Part shown: positions 19,771 through 32,469 of the stretch, one piece after another
Layout of the letters: every line of letters begins with the position of its first letter
Numbering within the stretch: the stretch's first letter is position 1
Source of the DNA: Zanthoxylum bungeanum
Lineage: Eukaryota > Streptophyta > Magnoliopsida > Sapindales > Rutaceae
Reading direction: 5' to 3'
Assembly: GCA_019454045.1 (NCBI GenBank)
Contig: SKCR01034770.1
Span: forward strand, 24,208 to 88,207
DNA length: 64,000 bases
The notes under the pieces: model-generated
Seen by the model: the letters and a program-made list of their open reading frames with translations, nothing else
What the model was told of the DNA's origin: nothing
Database searches by the model: none
Made by a program: the position numbers and the translations under genes

Positions 19771-20486
19771 ATAATAATATATCAGATATATTAATTGAAA
19801 TTAGATTTCAATATGAAATTAAAATTGGATTTTACTTCGGGTGAACAAATTAATTTAGAATTAATTCGAAAGAGATTATCGTAATAATTTTGCGAGGCAT
19901 AATTATTTAATTAAATTGGATTTAATTATGGCGTGACGGCAAATTCGTTTAATCGGAATTAAACGAACCCGATAAAATTGCCCGTGACTTTGCGTGTGTC
20001 TTTTTGTGTTTAGGGAACACAAAATATCTTTGGCTTTGGTGGGACCAAGTCAAGTTGTGTGTTGAAGAAGCCAACTCAAATTTTGAATTTAAAATGTGGT
20101 GGGACCACATGACTTACATCAAAGGTCAAAACTTGATGGAAGTAGTTGGCTTAATTTATTAAATGTATTTTTAACACAACAACCACCAAGTCTTGAATTT
20201 TTTTATACACACTCTCTATTTCTCTCCTTGCTTGGCCGAATGCCTCTCAAAATGGTTATGAAATTTTTGCTTCAAAATTTCAACAAAGCTAGCACTTGGA
20301 GGAGTCAAATGAGGTGATAGGGAAACTCACCCAAGGAATTAACAACAAACAACAAGCTTGTAGCTTCATCCAAGAGGAAATTTTGAAATTCCTCCCCTTA
20401 ACAATGTAAGTGATTCCGCAACTTATCTTGTTATTTCACACATAGAATCATGTTTAGGATCTTGTGGCATGTCTTAGAGACTAACA
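19771..20486 (+). repeat. 3' LTR of element H, second segment
   Basis: Resumes the H LTR after G with ATATATCAGATATATT and the ATTCGGGTGAACAAATTAAT block, and ends GGCATGTCTTAGAGACTAACA at 20486, comparable to the complement of the E LTR terminus (TGTTAGGGTTCC). GTTAG after it would be the H target duplication; the other copy is outside the window. Open frames here, including one starting at 20096, are LTR sequence. Confidence 0.75.
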
Positions 20487-20631
20487 GTTAGTACATCGGA
20501 GGTGACTTAGCACATACTCCACACAGACCCAGAAAGATAATAACTTGGGTGCCCCGAGGCAGCATCCTGCCTGGTGCCTCCCAAAAAACAATTATGAACC
20601 TTACAAGTCAGGCTACAGATCGGTGAGTGGC
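20487..20631. other. Unassigned spacer between elements H and F
   Basis: 145 bases with no recognised gene or repeat. It may be the oldest visible host sequence, or part of another decayed element. Confidence 0.4.
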
Positions 20632-20913
20632 TGTAGGCACTGTATTTTTGCATATAATTCCTGATGATGAGCCTCGTACGGAGGCACTAGCCTTTAAGTT
20701 ACGGAAGTCGCGGGAAACGGACGTCGGAAGGGAAATTCAGAAATCAATACCTTGTTGGACTCAATTCGTTTGCTTAGCTTCGGGTTTGCTCGTTGAACCT
20801 CTGTTTTAGAGCTTATCATTGGCCCAAAACCCCCGCATTCCACACCAAGCCCACCAAAACAACCAACCACACGCCCAAGCCTACCAACCACACGCCCAAG
20901 CCACCCAACCACA
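20632..20913 (+). repeat. LTR of family F, copy 1, first segment
   Basis: Starts TGTAGGCACTGTATTTTTGC and aligns with the start of copy 2 at 23547 over about 220 bases at roughly 75-80% by eye (shared AAACGGACGTCGGAAGGGAA). It ends in CCACACGCCCAAGCC repeats and is interrupted by a solo Copia LTR at 20914. Confidence 0.7.
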
Positions 20914-23051
20914 TGTTGGACAAAATGACCCATAGCGTCACTATTTGTACAGATCACGGTGTTGTTGTACAAATTAACTATGTGACAAGGAAATTGCACT
21001 CTCATCATTTGTGATTAGATCACCATAAATGTATAAATGAAGAGAGGTCCATATGATTAGTTCCTGGATTGAGAATGATATGAGACAGTATCAATCCCCG
21101 AAGGATTAATCATTAAATATCCCTAGCCGGAGTATTATCGAGACAGGACATCGATAATGCGGAATAGGCTAGTATTGCACTTGTGAGAGTTGTGAGGGCA
21201 CAACGGTATAGTTCTCATATATATAAGTATTGGATACTTATGCAAGTGCGATAGGAGGTCGTGTTTCACCGATGGTACGGGAAACAGCTTCGCTCTGGAT
21301 AGACCCCTCGGAATCCCATTGGTATTATGACTATGTGTCTATGGGAGGCCGAAATCAGGGTAGGTGTGTATGGTCTTAACCTGAGACTTACATCGCTAAT
21401 ACTTACGATAATCGATAGACTTTCGTCTTGGTGGTACAGGGCTTTAACCGGTTCTTCGTACACCACTTCTGGGTTTATCAGAGAGTCGTAGTGTATTGGG
21501 TGTGATGTCAAGACGGAAGTATCACTTCAGTTATAGTGGAGATGATGTCACGCAGGATACGGTACTAGTGCTCTTGAGTGATGCGCATCCAATCATGATA
21601 TTATGACCAGGTCATGAATATCTGATTACAGAGACTAGTTACCAGACATCCGACATGTGCTTCGGACGGGGCAGACACTTATCCAGCCCCAGCCCTAGCA
21701 CGTGACTATCCGATACTGGGCCGATATACACAATACTACGGTATACTACGCTTGATACAGATCTATATATTCCTGTAAGAATATTTCTGGAGAATGGGTA
21801 GGCATGGCGCTTTGCTAGAAGCCAACCTTGTCTTGTAAATCGGTATAAACGTAGTACGAGGTACTTACGTGTTCGGGTAGTCCGACGACTGTATTTTCTG
21901 CCAACATATCCGGAGATCTCATGGGTCGCTTCCTGAAGATTCACCGATGATGTATAACTCGCACTTAATTAATCTACGATTAATTAGAAGAGAGAGAAAA
22001 TTAATCTGGGATTAACTGCGGAGATATTTTATCTGTGATAAAATATTAATTAAAGAGAGAGAACGATTAATTTGGAATTAATCGATGAAATAATATATTC
22101 GATATATTATAAGAAATTGGATTTCGACGCGGAATTAAAATTAGATTTTAATTCGGGCGAATGAATTAATTTAGAATTAATTCGTTAGCGACGTGAATAG
22201 TGAATTCGCTAGGCGTAATCATTTAATTACGACGCGACGGAAAATTCGTTAATTTGGAATTAGCGAACCCGAGCCCGAGATTGATTGCGAGCGCATTCGC
22301 ATTTCGAATTCGAGCGCGGCACGCAAGTCACATCAAGCGTCAAATCACTGGTCGCATCAATTGTCAAATCACTTGTCACTTTGAGTGATGTGACATGACA
22401 AGTTGTCACTTTAATAAAGTGACTTGATGTAAAAGTAGAAGTGATGGGTAAAAGGTGAAAAGCATTATTTGCTTTTTGTTTTTTGACTTTTTGGAATATG
22501 AAAAGGTTTGGTATATATGTTTTATTTATTTTTGGAAAATAAATGAATAATATATATTACATTTTTCTTTTCCCTCTTTTACTTGATTCGGTCCTCTCTC
22601 TCTCCAACATGCAAGACTTACGCATCTCTTCCTCTCCCTCTCTTTTCTCTTCTTCCTTCACGGTTTCAAAGCCGATTTCTTCTCCAAAAAATTTCTGTTT
22701 GACCGAAATTTTGAGAAGCAAATGAAGAAGAGTAGTGCTAGCACACACATGGGTTATATTATGGTGATAGGGAAACGAATTTGTGAGCTTGGATTTATTT
22801 TTGGAGCTTGAAGCTTTGAGCTTCCATGGAGTCATCAATGGCCGAATTTAGAAGGCATCAAAACAGCCCCAACCGAGCATCACAGCAGCTCAATGGAGTC
22901 CAAAACCGAGCTTGGAGGGAGGCAAAAACGCAACTTGTTCTTCCTAGTATCAAACCCATCAATGTGAGTATGAATTCCGCCTTACTCCTTTGTGTATTCA
23001 ACTCGTTTTTATGCATGTTTGTTGATCTTGGGACTTGATTGAAACTCAACA
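20914..23051 (+). mobile_element. Solo Copia LTR with TSD CCACA
   Basis: 2138 bp, TGTTGGACAAAATGACCC...GAAACTCAACA, flanked by CCACA at 20909-20913 and 23052-23056. It is the same family as the D LTRs. There is no internal region, so it is the product of LTR-LTR recombination. A short frame near 22826 is shared with other LTRs and is not a convincing gene. Confidence 0.92.
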
Positions 23052-23056
23052 CCACA

Positions 23057-23546
23057 CGCCCATAAAGCCTCCAAGCCCATTAAATCACATCCAAAAATAT
23101 TCAAACACTTTAAACACATGTTAAAATCTAAATAAATCACCTTCCCGAATTAAAGAAATCAAAAACAAATCACCTTCCCAATTTAAAAGATTCAAATCAA
23201 ATCTCATCAATCACCTTCCTAATTAAATGAAATCACATGCCTAAACTAAAACAATCCCCTCCCTAAATTAGATAGATTTTTCCTTATGACACACTAATTA
23301 GAGATATCCCTATAATTACACAAATATTCTTTCCCTTCCCGTACAAGGATAACCTCAACCCTCTCCTATAAAAAAGACCTTAAACCAAACCCTTCTCCCT
23401 CCCAGAGCATTCACGCCCAACAAAGAAAAAATACCCTCTCCATTGAAGCCCAAAGCATAGCAAGAAACCTTCTATTGTCGTGAACCAACCAGCCCGAGAA
23501 TCCCTCTCCATTGACGCATAAAATAGCCCCCATCCAATAGCTCTAA
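23057..23546 (+). repeat. LTR of family F, copy 1, second segment
   Basis: Continues copy 1 after the solo LTR: ACGCCCATAAAGCC, a CA-rich stretch, then a TATA-like TATAAAAAA at 23367-23375 and a short C/T-rich leader comparable to 24239 onward in copy 2. It stops where copy 2 begins. Confidence 0.6.
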
Positions 23547-24238
23547 TGTAGGCACTGCATTTTTGCATATAAATCTCGATGATGAGTCTCATTTGGAGGC
23601 ACTACCTTTTAAGTCGCGGAAGCCGCGAGAAACGGACGTCGGAAGGGAAAAGATGGAAATCGGTACTTTGTCGAATTTTACTCGCTTGTTTAGCTTCGGG
23701 CTCGCTGGTGGACCTCCATTTTAAAGCACACTTAACCTTGGCCCAAAATCCCTGCAAACCCCTTGGCATTGACCTAAAACCCCCGCAAGCCCACACACCT
23801 AGCCCACACAAACCAAGCCCACCAAAGCCAACCCAAACGCCCACCACATTGGCCCACACGCCCAAGGCCCTCAAAATACAACCCAATTAAATAATTAATT
23901 AAATCATATACCAAATTAAATAATATAATTAATTAAATATATATTTAACACATTAAATAAAACAAATAAAATCTAAATAATCACCTACCAAAATAATAAA
24001 ATACTTACACAAATTAAAGAAATTGCATGCCTAATTAAGATAAATCAAATATATTGTATTCCTAAATTAACAAATCTCATGCCTAAAAAAGACAAATCAA
24101 ATATATAACCTTCCTAATTTGAACCAATCATGTCTCCCAATCAATCTTAGGATTTCCTTGTTTGACACTAAATCATATCCTAATTGAATGCACCAAATCC
24201 CTTCCTTATCAAGCAAGGATAAACCCTAGCCCTTTGTC

Positions 24239-24247
24239 TATATAAAC
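24239..24247 (+). promoter_or_regulatory. TATA box in family F LTR
   Basis: TATATAAAC in TTTGTCTATATAAACAACAC, followed by a C/T-rich stretch, is a good plant TATA context. The matching position in copy 1 is 23367. Confidence 0.5.
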
Positions 24248-25480
24248 AACACTTTTCCAAGACTCCACTCCTATCTCTCTCACACAGCAAAAATACAAAG
24301 GAAAAAGCCATCCTCCTTTCCTCTCACTAAGCTCTAACACACACGGCAGTGACCAAAGAAATAAACCCTCCTATTGCCACATCATCCAAGCCCTTATCAA
24401 ACACCACACCAACCCTTCACGTATCAAAAAATCATGTCCACGCCTAACCCTCTGCACAGCCTCCAGGCATACTGACCTTCACGCATAAGCATGCCCCCTT
24501 TGCCTCAAGCCACTTGCCAACCTCTTTGACCTTACACCTAGCCTACCTTCTCCGCGCAATTGAAATAAAAAAAACTGCCCTCTTTGCCTTAAGCCACCTG
24601 CCTCCTCATCACTAATAGCCACCTGCCCTCACGCCTTGACTCCCTGCAAGCAACAAACGACAACTCATAAACCACAAGCCTCACTGCTACGTTAACCTCT
24701 CACAGCCTTACGGCCGCATTAGCACTCACGTAAGCCACCTCCTTTCACGCCATAGCCATTCACGTAAGCAACACATCAACATGCCACAAACCCCCACTGA
24801 CCGATCAAAATAGAAGGACCTAAACTGCACATTTAAAGCCCTAAAACTGCACAAAACTACCTAAAACAGTAACAAAAACTGCCCCTGGAACCCTACCAAA
24901 ACTACAGTCCGAATCCCTCCAAAAACCCTCAAAACGGTCCCAAAATCGAGCGAAAACAGTAGCCTTAACACACCTGAAACAGTGACCAGAAAGTACAGAG
25001 AAAATAGCAGTAAAACGCAAGGAAAATAGCGACTAAAACAGCAAAACAGCGAGCTAAGACGTTAATCCAGTGAACCGGAAGAGTTACAGAGTGATAACCC
25101 TTCCGACGGCCGTGAAACACGAGTCCGAAAGTCGACATAAAAGGTTAGACCTGAGGGTACTTTTCCTATTATTTCCATCTATCTTTTTAATTGTTTTATT
25201 CATTTTTATCGCATGAGAGTCGTTTATTGGTGCATGATTATGGAATGATGTATGTTGTGGCCCTTGAATAAAATGAAAAATGTGTCGCCTCTCATGGTAT
25301 ATAGGATGGAAACCCAGACATAATTTCATAGCCGATTCCGAATGGACGGTAGTATGATCTGTACTCGGGATACAACTCCACGTACTACTTGAGTAAACGG
25401 CGCATATTTTGTTTTATGTTGTTTTGATGTGTTTATTATTCGTTACTTGATTTCCGCATGTTATTTGCTTATGTAATGAT

Positions 25481-26181
25481 GTGATCGAGCGCATGGGTTT
25501 AGTAAGTTGGATTAAAGGTTCCCTATTTTAAGGGGTTAAAATCCTTTACGACGATGATTTGCCGCGCCGATTGATGTATATTCGGTTGAATGTAAGATGT
25601 GTTCAATCGGGTATACGAAGTCCGATATTATTTATGTTATTTTTTATATGCATGATGTGATCGAGCGCATGGGCTTAGTAAGTTGGATTAAAGGTCCCCT
25701 ATTTTGAGGGGTTAAAACCCTTTACCACGATGCTTTGCCGCGCCGATTGATGAATATTCGGTTGAATGTAAGATGTGTTCAATCGGGTATACGAAGCCGA
25801 TGTTATTGTCTTTATTTTTTATATGCATGATGTGATCGAGCGCATGGGCTTAGTAAGTTGGATTAAAGGTCCCCTATTTTGAGGGGTTAAAACCCTTTAC
25901 CACGATGCTTTACCGCACCGATTGATGTATATTCAGTTGAATGTAATATGTGTTCAATCGGGTATACGAAGCCGATATTATTGTCTTTATTTTTTATATG
26001 CATTATGTGATCGAGCGCATGGGCTTAGTAAGATGGATTAAAGGTCTCTTATTCTGAGGGGTTAAATTCATTTACCACGATGATTTGCCGCGCCGGTTGA
26101 TGTATATTCGGTTGAATGTAAGATGTGTTCAATCAGGTATACGAAGTCTGATATTGTTGTCTTTATCTTTGTACGTATTGT
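25481..26181 (+). repeat. 175-bp tandem array, four units plus a decayed fifth
   Basis: GTGATCGAGCGCATGGG recurs at 25481, 25657, 25832 and 26007, giving periods of 176, 175 and 175. Each unit also holds AAGGTCCCCTATTTTGAGG-like, CGCGCCGATTGATG-like and GTTCAATCGGGTATACGAAG blocks. A diverged fifth unit runs to about 26350. The middle two units are most alike. Confidence 0.92.
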
Positions 26182-26436
26182 AATGAAAAACGCAATGGGC
26201 TTATGGTGTTGGACTAAAAGGTTCTCCATTTGGGGGAAGAAAAGCCTAAAATGCTACCTTTACCACGATAATTTCCGCGTCTTTCATCTATTGATTGCAT
26301 CATCTATCCTTGTCTTGGCTCGATCTATTATCATTGGTGTACTCATGTCATGATAGCATTTGGGCATTATTTCTCGTGGTATATAGGATGGAAACCCGGA
26401 CATAAATTTCATAGCCGATTCCGAATGGACGGTAGT

Positions 26437-28428
26437 TGTTAGGGTTCCTATAACATGCCAAGGATCTAATAAGCATGTAAAGGTGTTCATAATTCAAAAT
26501 AAGTTGCGGAATATACTTACAATGAACGGATTTGAGCTTTAAAATTTTAAGAAGAGATCTCCAAGATCCAAGCTTTGAGTGATGATTCCAACTCTTGAAG
26601 TAGTTTCTCTATCACCTTAGTTGATTTCTCCAAGTGATAGCTTTGTTGATTTTGCAACAAAATCAAAGAGGAGGGAGGAAGAAGCTCACGCCCAAATGGA
26701 GTCTTCTAGGGTTTTCATTTTCCAAAATGTGTTACAAGTGTGTAGAGTGAAGAAAGAGAGAAGGCTTTTTGGTTTTGTTAAAGGGTTTTACCCTTTTACA
26801 CAAAACCATGTAGTTAGGGTAATTTGGTTTCACCTAAATCAAGTGGTTGGAAAGTAAGTGGTTTTTGTTATAAATGCCAACCACTTTCCAACCACCACTT
26901 CACATGTGTGACATGTGTGAAGTGGCCCCCACCATTTTGAATTCAAAACTCAAAATGTCTCTACGAACATTTACCGCGGCTCGGTTCTGTTTAATCCGAT
27001 TAAACAAACTTTTGTCGCTAAATAATTAAATCTAATTTAATTAAATAACGATGCCTCGCAAATATATTACGATTGTCGTTTACGAATTAATTCTAAATTA
27101 ATTCATTCGTTCATATTAAAGTCCGACTTTAATTTTGTAACGAAATCCAATTCATATTAATATATCTGATATATTAACTTTAGTCCATACGAATAAATTA
27201 AATAGAAAAATCAAATTTAACTATTAAATTTATTTTACCGATTAATTCCAAATTAATCACGTTCTCTCTTTTCCGAACACATTTAATCCCAGATTAAATA
27301 ATACTTCAATTAATCCCAGATTAATTTTCTCCATATTAATTAATCCCAGATTAATTTTCTCTCTTAATTAATCCCAGATCAATTCTAATTTAAATCAACT
27401 GTCATCGGTGAATCTTTGGGAAGCGACCCAAGAGATCCCTGGATATGTTGGCAGTAAATACGGTCATCGGATTATCCGAATACGTGCGTACCTCGTACCA
27501 CGTGCTTACCGATTTACAAGACATGGTTGGCTTCTAGCAAAGCACCGTGCCTACCCAATTCTCCAAAAATATTCTTACTGGAATATATAATCTATGTCAG
27601 GCGTAGTATACGTAGTATTGCGTATTACGATCCAGTATCGGTTGTCACGTGCTAGGCCTGGGGCTGGAATGTGTCCGCCCCATACGAAGCACATGTCGGA
27701 TGTCTGGTAACTAGTCTCTATAATCGGACAGTCATGACCCAGTCATAATATCCTGATGACTGCAGTACTTAAGAGCACTAGTACCGTATCCTACGTGACA
27801 TCATGTCCACTATGACTGGAGTGATACTTCCGTCTTGACATCACACCCAATACACTACGATTCTCGATATACCCAACAGAGGCGTACACAGAACTGGTTA
27901 AAGCCCTGGACGACCAAAACCAAAGCATATTGATTGTCGCAAGTATTAGCGATGCAAGTCTCATGTTAAGACCAAATACACCTACCCTGATATCGGACTT
28001 CCATAGACACATAGTCATACTACCAGTGGAATTCCGAGGGGTCTATCCAGAGCGAAGCTGTTTCCACACCATCGGTAAACACAACCTCCTATCGCACTTG
28101 CATAAGTATCCAATACTTAAATATATGAGAACTATGTCGTTGTGCTCCCACAATGCGCACAAGTGCAATACTAGTCTATTCCGCATTATCGATGTCCAGT
28201 CTCGATAATACTACGACTAGGGATATTTAATGATTAATCCTTCAAGGACTGATACTGTCTCATATCATCTCAATCCAGGAACTAATCATAGGGACCTCCT
28301 TTCATTTATACATCTAGGTGATCTAATCACAAATGATAAGAGCGCAATCTCCTTGTCACATAGTTAATTTGTACAAAAACACCATGATCTGTACAAATAG
28401 TGACCCTATGGGTCATAATTGTCCAACA
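26437..28428 (-). repeat. 3' LTR of minus-strand Copia element E
   Basis: 1992 bp, TGTTAGGGTTCCTATAACAT at the left and GGGTCATAATTGTCCAACA at the right, so TGTTGGACA...CCTAACA on the minus strand. Preceding bases GTAGT (26432-26436) would be the target duplication; the partner lies beyond the disrupted right side of E. Confidence 0.85.
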
Positions 28429-31400
28429 ATCTCCCACTTGGCCTATAGCCAGTCACTCGAGTGTCATACACCCGAACTATGTACTGTTCGCTCAAACTGC
28501 TGAGGAAAGGCTTTCGTCAGCGGATTTGCATGATTATCGTCTGATGCGATTTATACGATCATTACATCGCCACGATGTATGATTCGAAGGAATCAGATGA
28601 ATAGTCGAAGTATATATCTGGATCGTTGATGAGACCATTAATTCTTTAGCCTGTGCTGATGCCTAGCTCAGTTGCTAGTAGAACTATATCTAATCTAATT
28701 AGATTTATCTTCGACCTAAATGGCTTCTATTGCTGCCTCAACCGCAGCAATAACCCGCATTTGTTGTTTATTCGGTAACAGTATCTTGCTTGGAAGATTT
28801 CCAGCTCACTGTTCCATTATTCAAACTGTATAGTACCGTTGTTTTTATCGGTTAGGAAACTTGCAGCAGTGATCCCAGTAACTTCAAGTTCTCATTCTCC
28901 ATAGTTTAAGACATCATCATTAGTTTTCTAAGATACTAACAGATGTTCTTAATATCAATCCAGTGACTATCACTTGGATTTGCCTGTTTGTGACTCTATA
29001 TGCTCAAAGCGTATGAGACACCAGGTCACGTACATTTTTCAATATACGAGTTCTCGGAGAGTGTTAATAACTTTAAATCTATCCCAGTAGATAATTATTC
29101 CTAGAATAAAGGCTGTTTCTCCCAAGAATTCTACTGAGAATTTTCATGAAAGCCAAGCTTTCACCGATTGTAATATGGGAATATCATTTCTAAGAAATGA
29201 CATATCATCATTATTTAGGACATCATTGTCAGTGCGCTCCCACTAACCTCCTTATATACACAAGAATCATATTCGTTTTGAATCAAATCACACACCATTA
29301 TGATTACATCAAAATGATAGTTCCAAGAACCCAATGCTTACTTCAATCCATACATGGATCGAATAACCTGCAAACCTTGTTTGCAAGTTCTGGTACAAAA
29401 CAATCGTCAGGATGTACAACATCCTCCAAAAAGGTTTCCTTTTCAGGAAAGCGATTTTCCTGTTCAGCTGCCATATTTCATAATTGAAACATGCAGCATC
29501 AGTAAGCATTATCCAAATGTATTTAACGTGGCAACATGTAAAAGATCTCGTTGTAATCAACACAATGTTGATAACGGTACCTTTCCGCTACAAGCCCAGC
29601 TTAGTACGTTGGTATGCTGCCATCCACGTATGTCTTCCTTGAAGACCTATATAGTACCAATAGGCACAATGCCTTGCGGTACAATAATTATTGTCCAAAC
29701 ATAGTTGATATACATGGAATCCATTTTGGACTCATGGCACTTTGCCATAATAGGGAGTCGATACCTTGTATCACTTCATCATACGTAGTCAGTTCGTATT
29801 CCTCAATAAGATTGACATCTTTCTGAGGTGAGATCAGAAACCCATACCCAGGTTGTTTTTTGACTCTCTCTGATCTACGCGGTTCTTGTGTATTAGAAGA
29901 TTACTGGTACAGTTTCATCCTTGATGACCTGTTTGTGCTCCATTAAGGACTTGGTGCTTTGAATAGTATTACTCTGATTTTCATCAAGTTTTACTATCCT
30001 CCCACTTACCACTGCATATCGGTATTCCTTTTAGGAAAACCGCATGGCGAGCAACAATTAAAATTGTTCTCTTGTGAGATGTATAAGTACTATACTTTGG
30101 TTTCCCTAGGATAACCTACAATTGGCACTTGTCCAATTTGGGTTCTTGTTTGGTATCATCCAAACATATGCCCAGCATCCCAAATCTTCAGGAGTGAGAA
30201 ACCCAGTTTCTTTCCTGTTCATATCTAATATGAAATCTGTCAAACAGATTTTCATGGAACCTTATTCAAAATAAGTATTACACTGTTAATGCTTATCCCT
30301 TTTGAAAGAAAATGGTAGCTCAGAGCGACTCATGATTAACCTTATCATGTCCAACAAAATTCGATTTCTCCGTTCGGACACACCGTCAAATTGATGTGTT
30401 CCGGGAGGAGTCCTCATTGAAAGAATATTATACTCTTTCAAGTATATGAGAAACTTATTGCTTAAGTATTTTCTTCATGGTCAAACCGTGATGTTTTATT
30501 ACTTTAGCCGATCTGTTCGTCTATTTCGTGTCGAAACTCTAAAAGTTTCCGATTTTTGTTCTTCAAAAGAAACACAACCATAACGCGATGACACATCCGT
30601 AAAGGTCACAAAATATTCATATCCACCTCTAGCCTAGCTAGACATGGGCCCACTTACGTCACTATGAACAATGGCTAATAGATCAGTGGCACTTATACTT
30701 TTACCAAGTAAAGGTGTTTTAGGCACTTTGCCCAATAAACTAGATTCGTAGACTTCATTTGAATGGAATCAAATCCGTCCTAGTATCCACTCTTCAAAAG
30801 TGTGGATATACGAGTCCTGTTTAATTGTGTCCCAAACAACACTGCCACAAATAAGTCTTATCTGATCAAATCAGTTTGAGCTATTTGTTCGTCATATTAT
30901 ATGTTTGAGATTTATTTATATTCAAAATATAAATACTGTTACTCACATATAATGTGTTTATCTCAGTATCATCTTTCTAAAATAAAACACTTTAGTGTTC
31001 TAGAATATAAAGGTATACCTGCAACGGGTTAAACCTTGATATGGAGATAATGTTTCTAGTTACATTATAACAGTTTCCTAATTTACGTACACACCCGAAG
31101 GGTAGTTCCTAAACTTAGGTATCTATGGTAAAACAGTGACTTTCGTCCTGTTTCCGATTCGCAGATTAATCTCAATTGAAGTCAGTATCCTGCTCATAGC
31201 AGATTCTGCACATCAATGCATATTTATGTATCACACTTAGTATTTAAAATCCAATTTTAATACTAGTAGTGAACATATTTATGACAAATATATTTGAAGT
31301 CAGAGCCTTGCTTGTCTTCAATTCCTTCATGTCTGCTTTATCCATACGGCAGTCACGCTTCAGTGATCCCATTTGCAACAGTTTAAGCAGACATCTTGGG

Positions 31401-32464
31401 ATATGTCATTTGTCTTCCTAGAAGACAGTAATGATTTTGCCTTTGCCATTTTCTATATCCCAGAAGCCTTTGGCCAAGCCTTGGGTTTCTAGAATATCGA
31501 AGTAAGGTGCGCCTTGCGCTACTTGTCTTATTGCAAACATTGGCTTTATCTCCTTGAGAATAGCCATTAATTCTCCAAGAGTTATTAATTGTAATTTAAT
31601 ACTTCTAAGATCTAAGAATAAATCTATGAAGATCCTTCAATTTCTTCATTATATTTTAAGGATCTAATCCTTAGTTCTGATTAGGAAATTAAGGAGTCTT
31701 TTTGACAAGTATATTGGATTAAGCACTAAAGTTATCATCACATGATCTTCCAAAGATCATGCTCTACTATTTGCTTAACTATGGGCTTAGGCCTAATATG
31801 TTATTTTATCAAATAAAGTAGCTTATCAGTTTCCAGGACCATCCTGAAATTTATTCCCAATTTGAAAATTAAAGTCGTCTAAACACTTTTTCCATAGGAT
31901 AATATTTTAAACATTAATCTTTCAATTTAATCTTGATTCTAATAGTCCAACTATTTAATCAACGATTTCAGGTACAATCTAATGTAATGATTATTATAGT
32001 CTAACTGTATAACTTAATACAAATTTATTGGTTAAAATCAAATATATATTGATTACTATAATCCAATTATCTAATCATTATAAATGATCGGTAAAATTCA
32101 AATATATATTGATTACTATAATCCAATTATATAATCAACTATAAATGAAGGGGTTTGAATACAGTCCAACTGTTTAATTAAAACAACAATAAATATTAGT
32201 CCAACTAATATATAATTTATTTGACGAATGATATTTAATTGAGCGCGTATGGCAAGTAACTAAACGAATATTGCAAATCTAATACTTGCCTCCCACTATT
32301 TTTCGGCGAGCCTCTAACCCTCTCTAGAATACTCGGGAAACCTAGTTTCCTAGTGGGCTAGGATCCCGTTAAATAACACACAATCTTGACTTTGACCAAC
32401 AAATTGTATGATACTTAACTAGGTAGATCTCTAAGATCAATTGGATCTTATCCAATTCCTAGAT
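28429..32464 (-). pseudogene. Copia element E: decayed pol and gag, minus strand
   Basis: Follows the LTR with the complementary PPT (ATCTCCCACTTGGCC) and RNase H (complement of GCAGCGGTTGAGGCAGC), then RT near 29000-29900, integrase near 30330-30700, and gag with an AT-repeat block (31930-32215). Every frame is broken. The order matches G and B. The region 28907-28925 serves as an intact relative of the gypsy insertion site in G. Confidence 0.75.
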
Positions 32465-32469
32465 CCAGT

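Larger units (their letters stand above)
23547..26436 (+). repeat. LTR (or LTR plus internal region) of family F, copy 2
   Basis: Starts TGTAGGCACTGCATTTTTGC. It has a TATA box at 24239, then 1 kb rich in AAACAGT, ACGCC and CACGTAAGCC words, then a segment around GGATGGAAACCCAGACATA (25290-25345) that recurs at 26386-26433 after a tandem array. The complement of the same segment appears near 63530 in the F-like element at the right edge. Family F is not identified; its long LTR and terminal TGTAGG suggest an LTR element. Element E interrupts it. Confidence 0.6.

Noticed and set aside
22826..23038. Short frames at the 3' part of LTRs (also 34335-34538 and 62335-62568) with similar wording
   Set aside because: They sit in the transcribed part of Copia LTRs, differ by frameshifts between copies and look like LTR sequence conserved as DNA, not protein.
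23579..23890. 103-codon Pro/Thr-rich frame
   Set aside because: Comes from the ACGCCCAAGCC-type repeats in the F LTR; the opposite strand is open as well, as expected for simple repeats.
25481..26181. CRISPR-like array
   Set aside because: Whole 175-bp units are repeated with no unique spacers, in a plant genome context.
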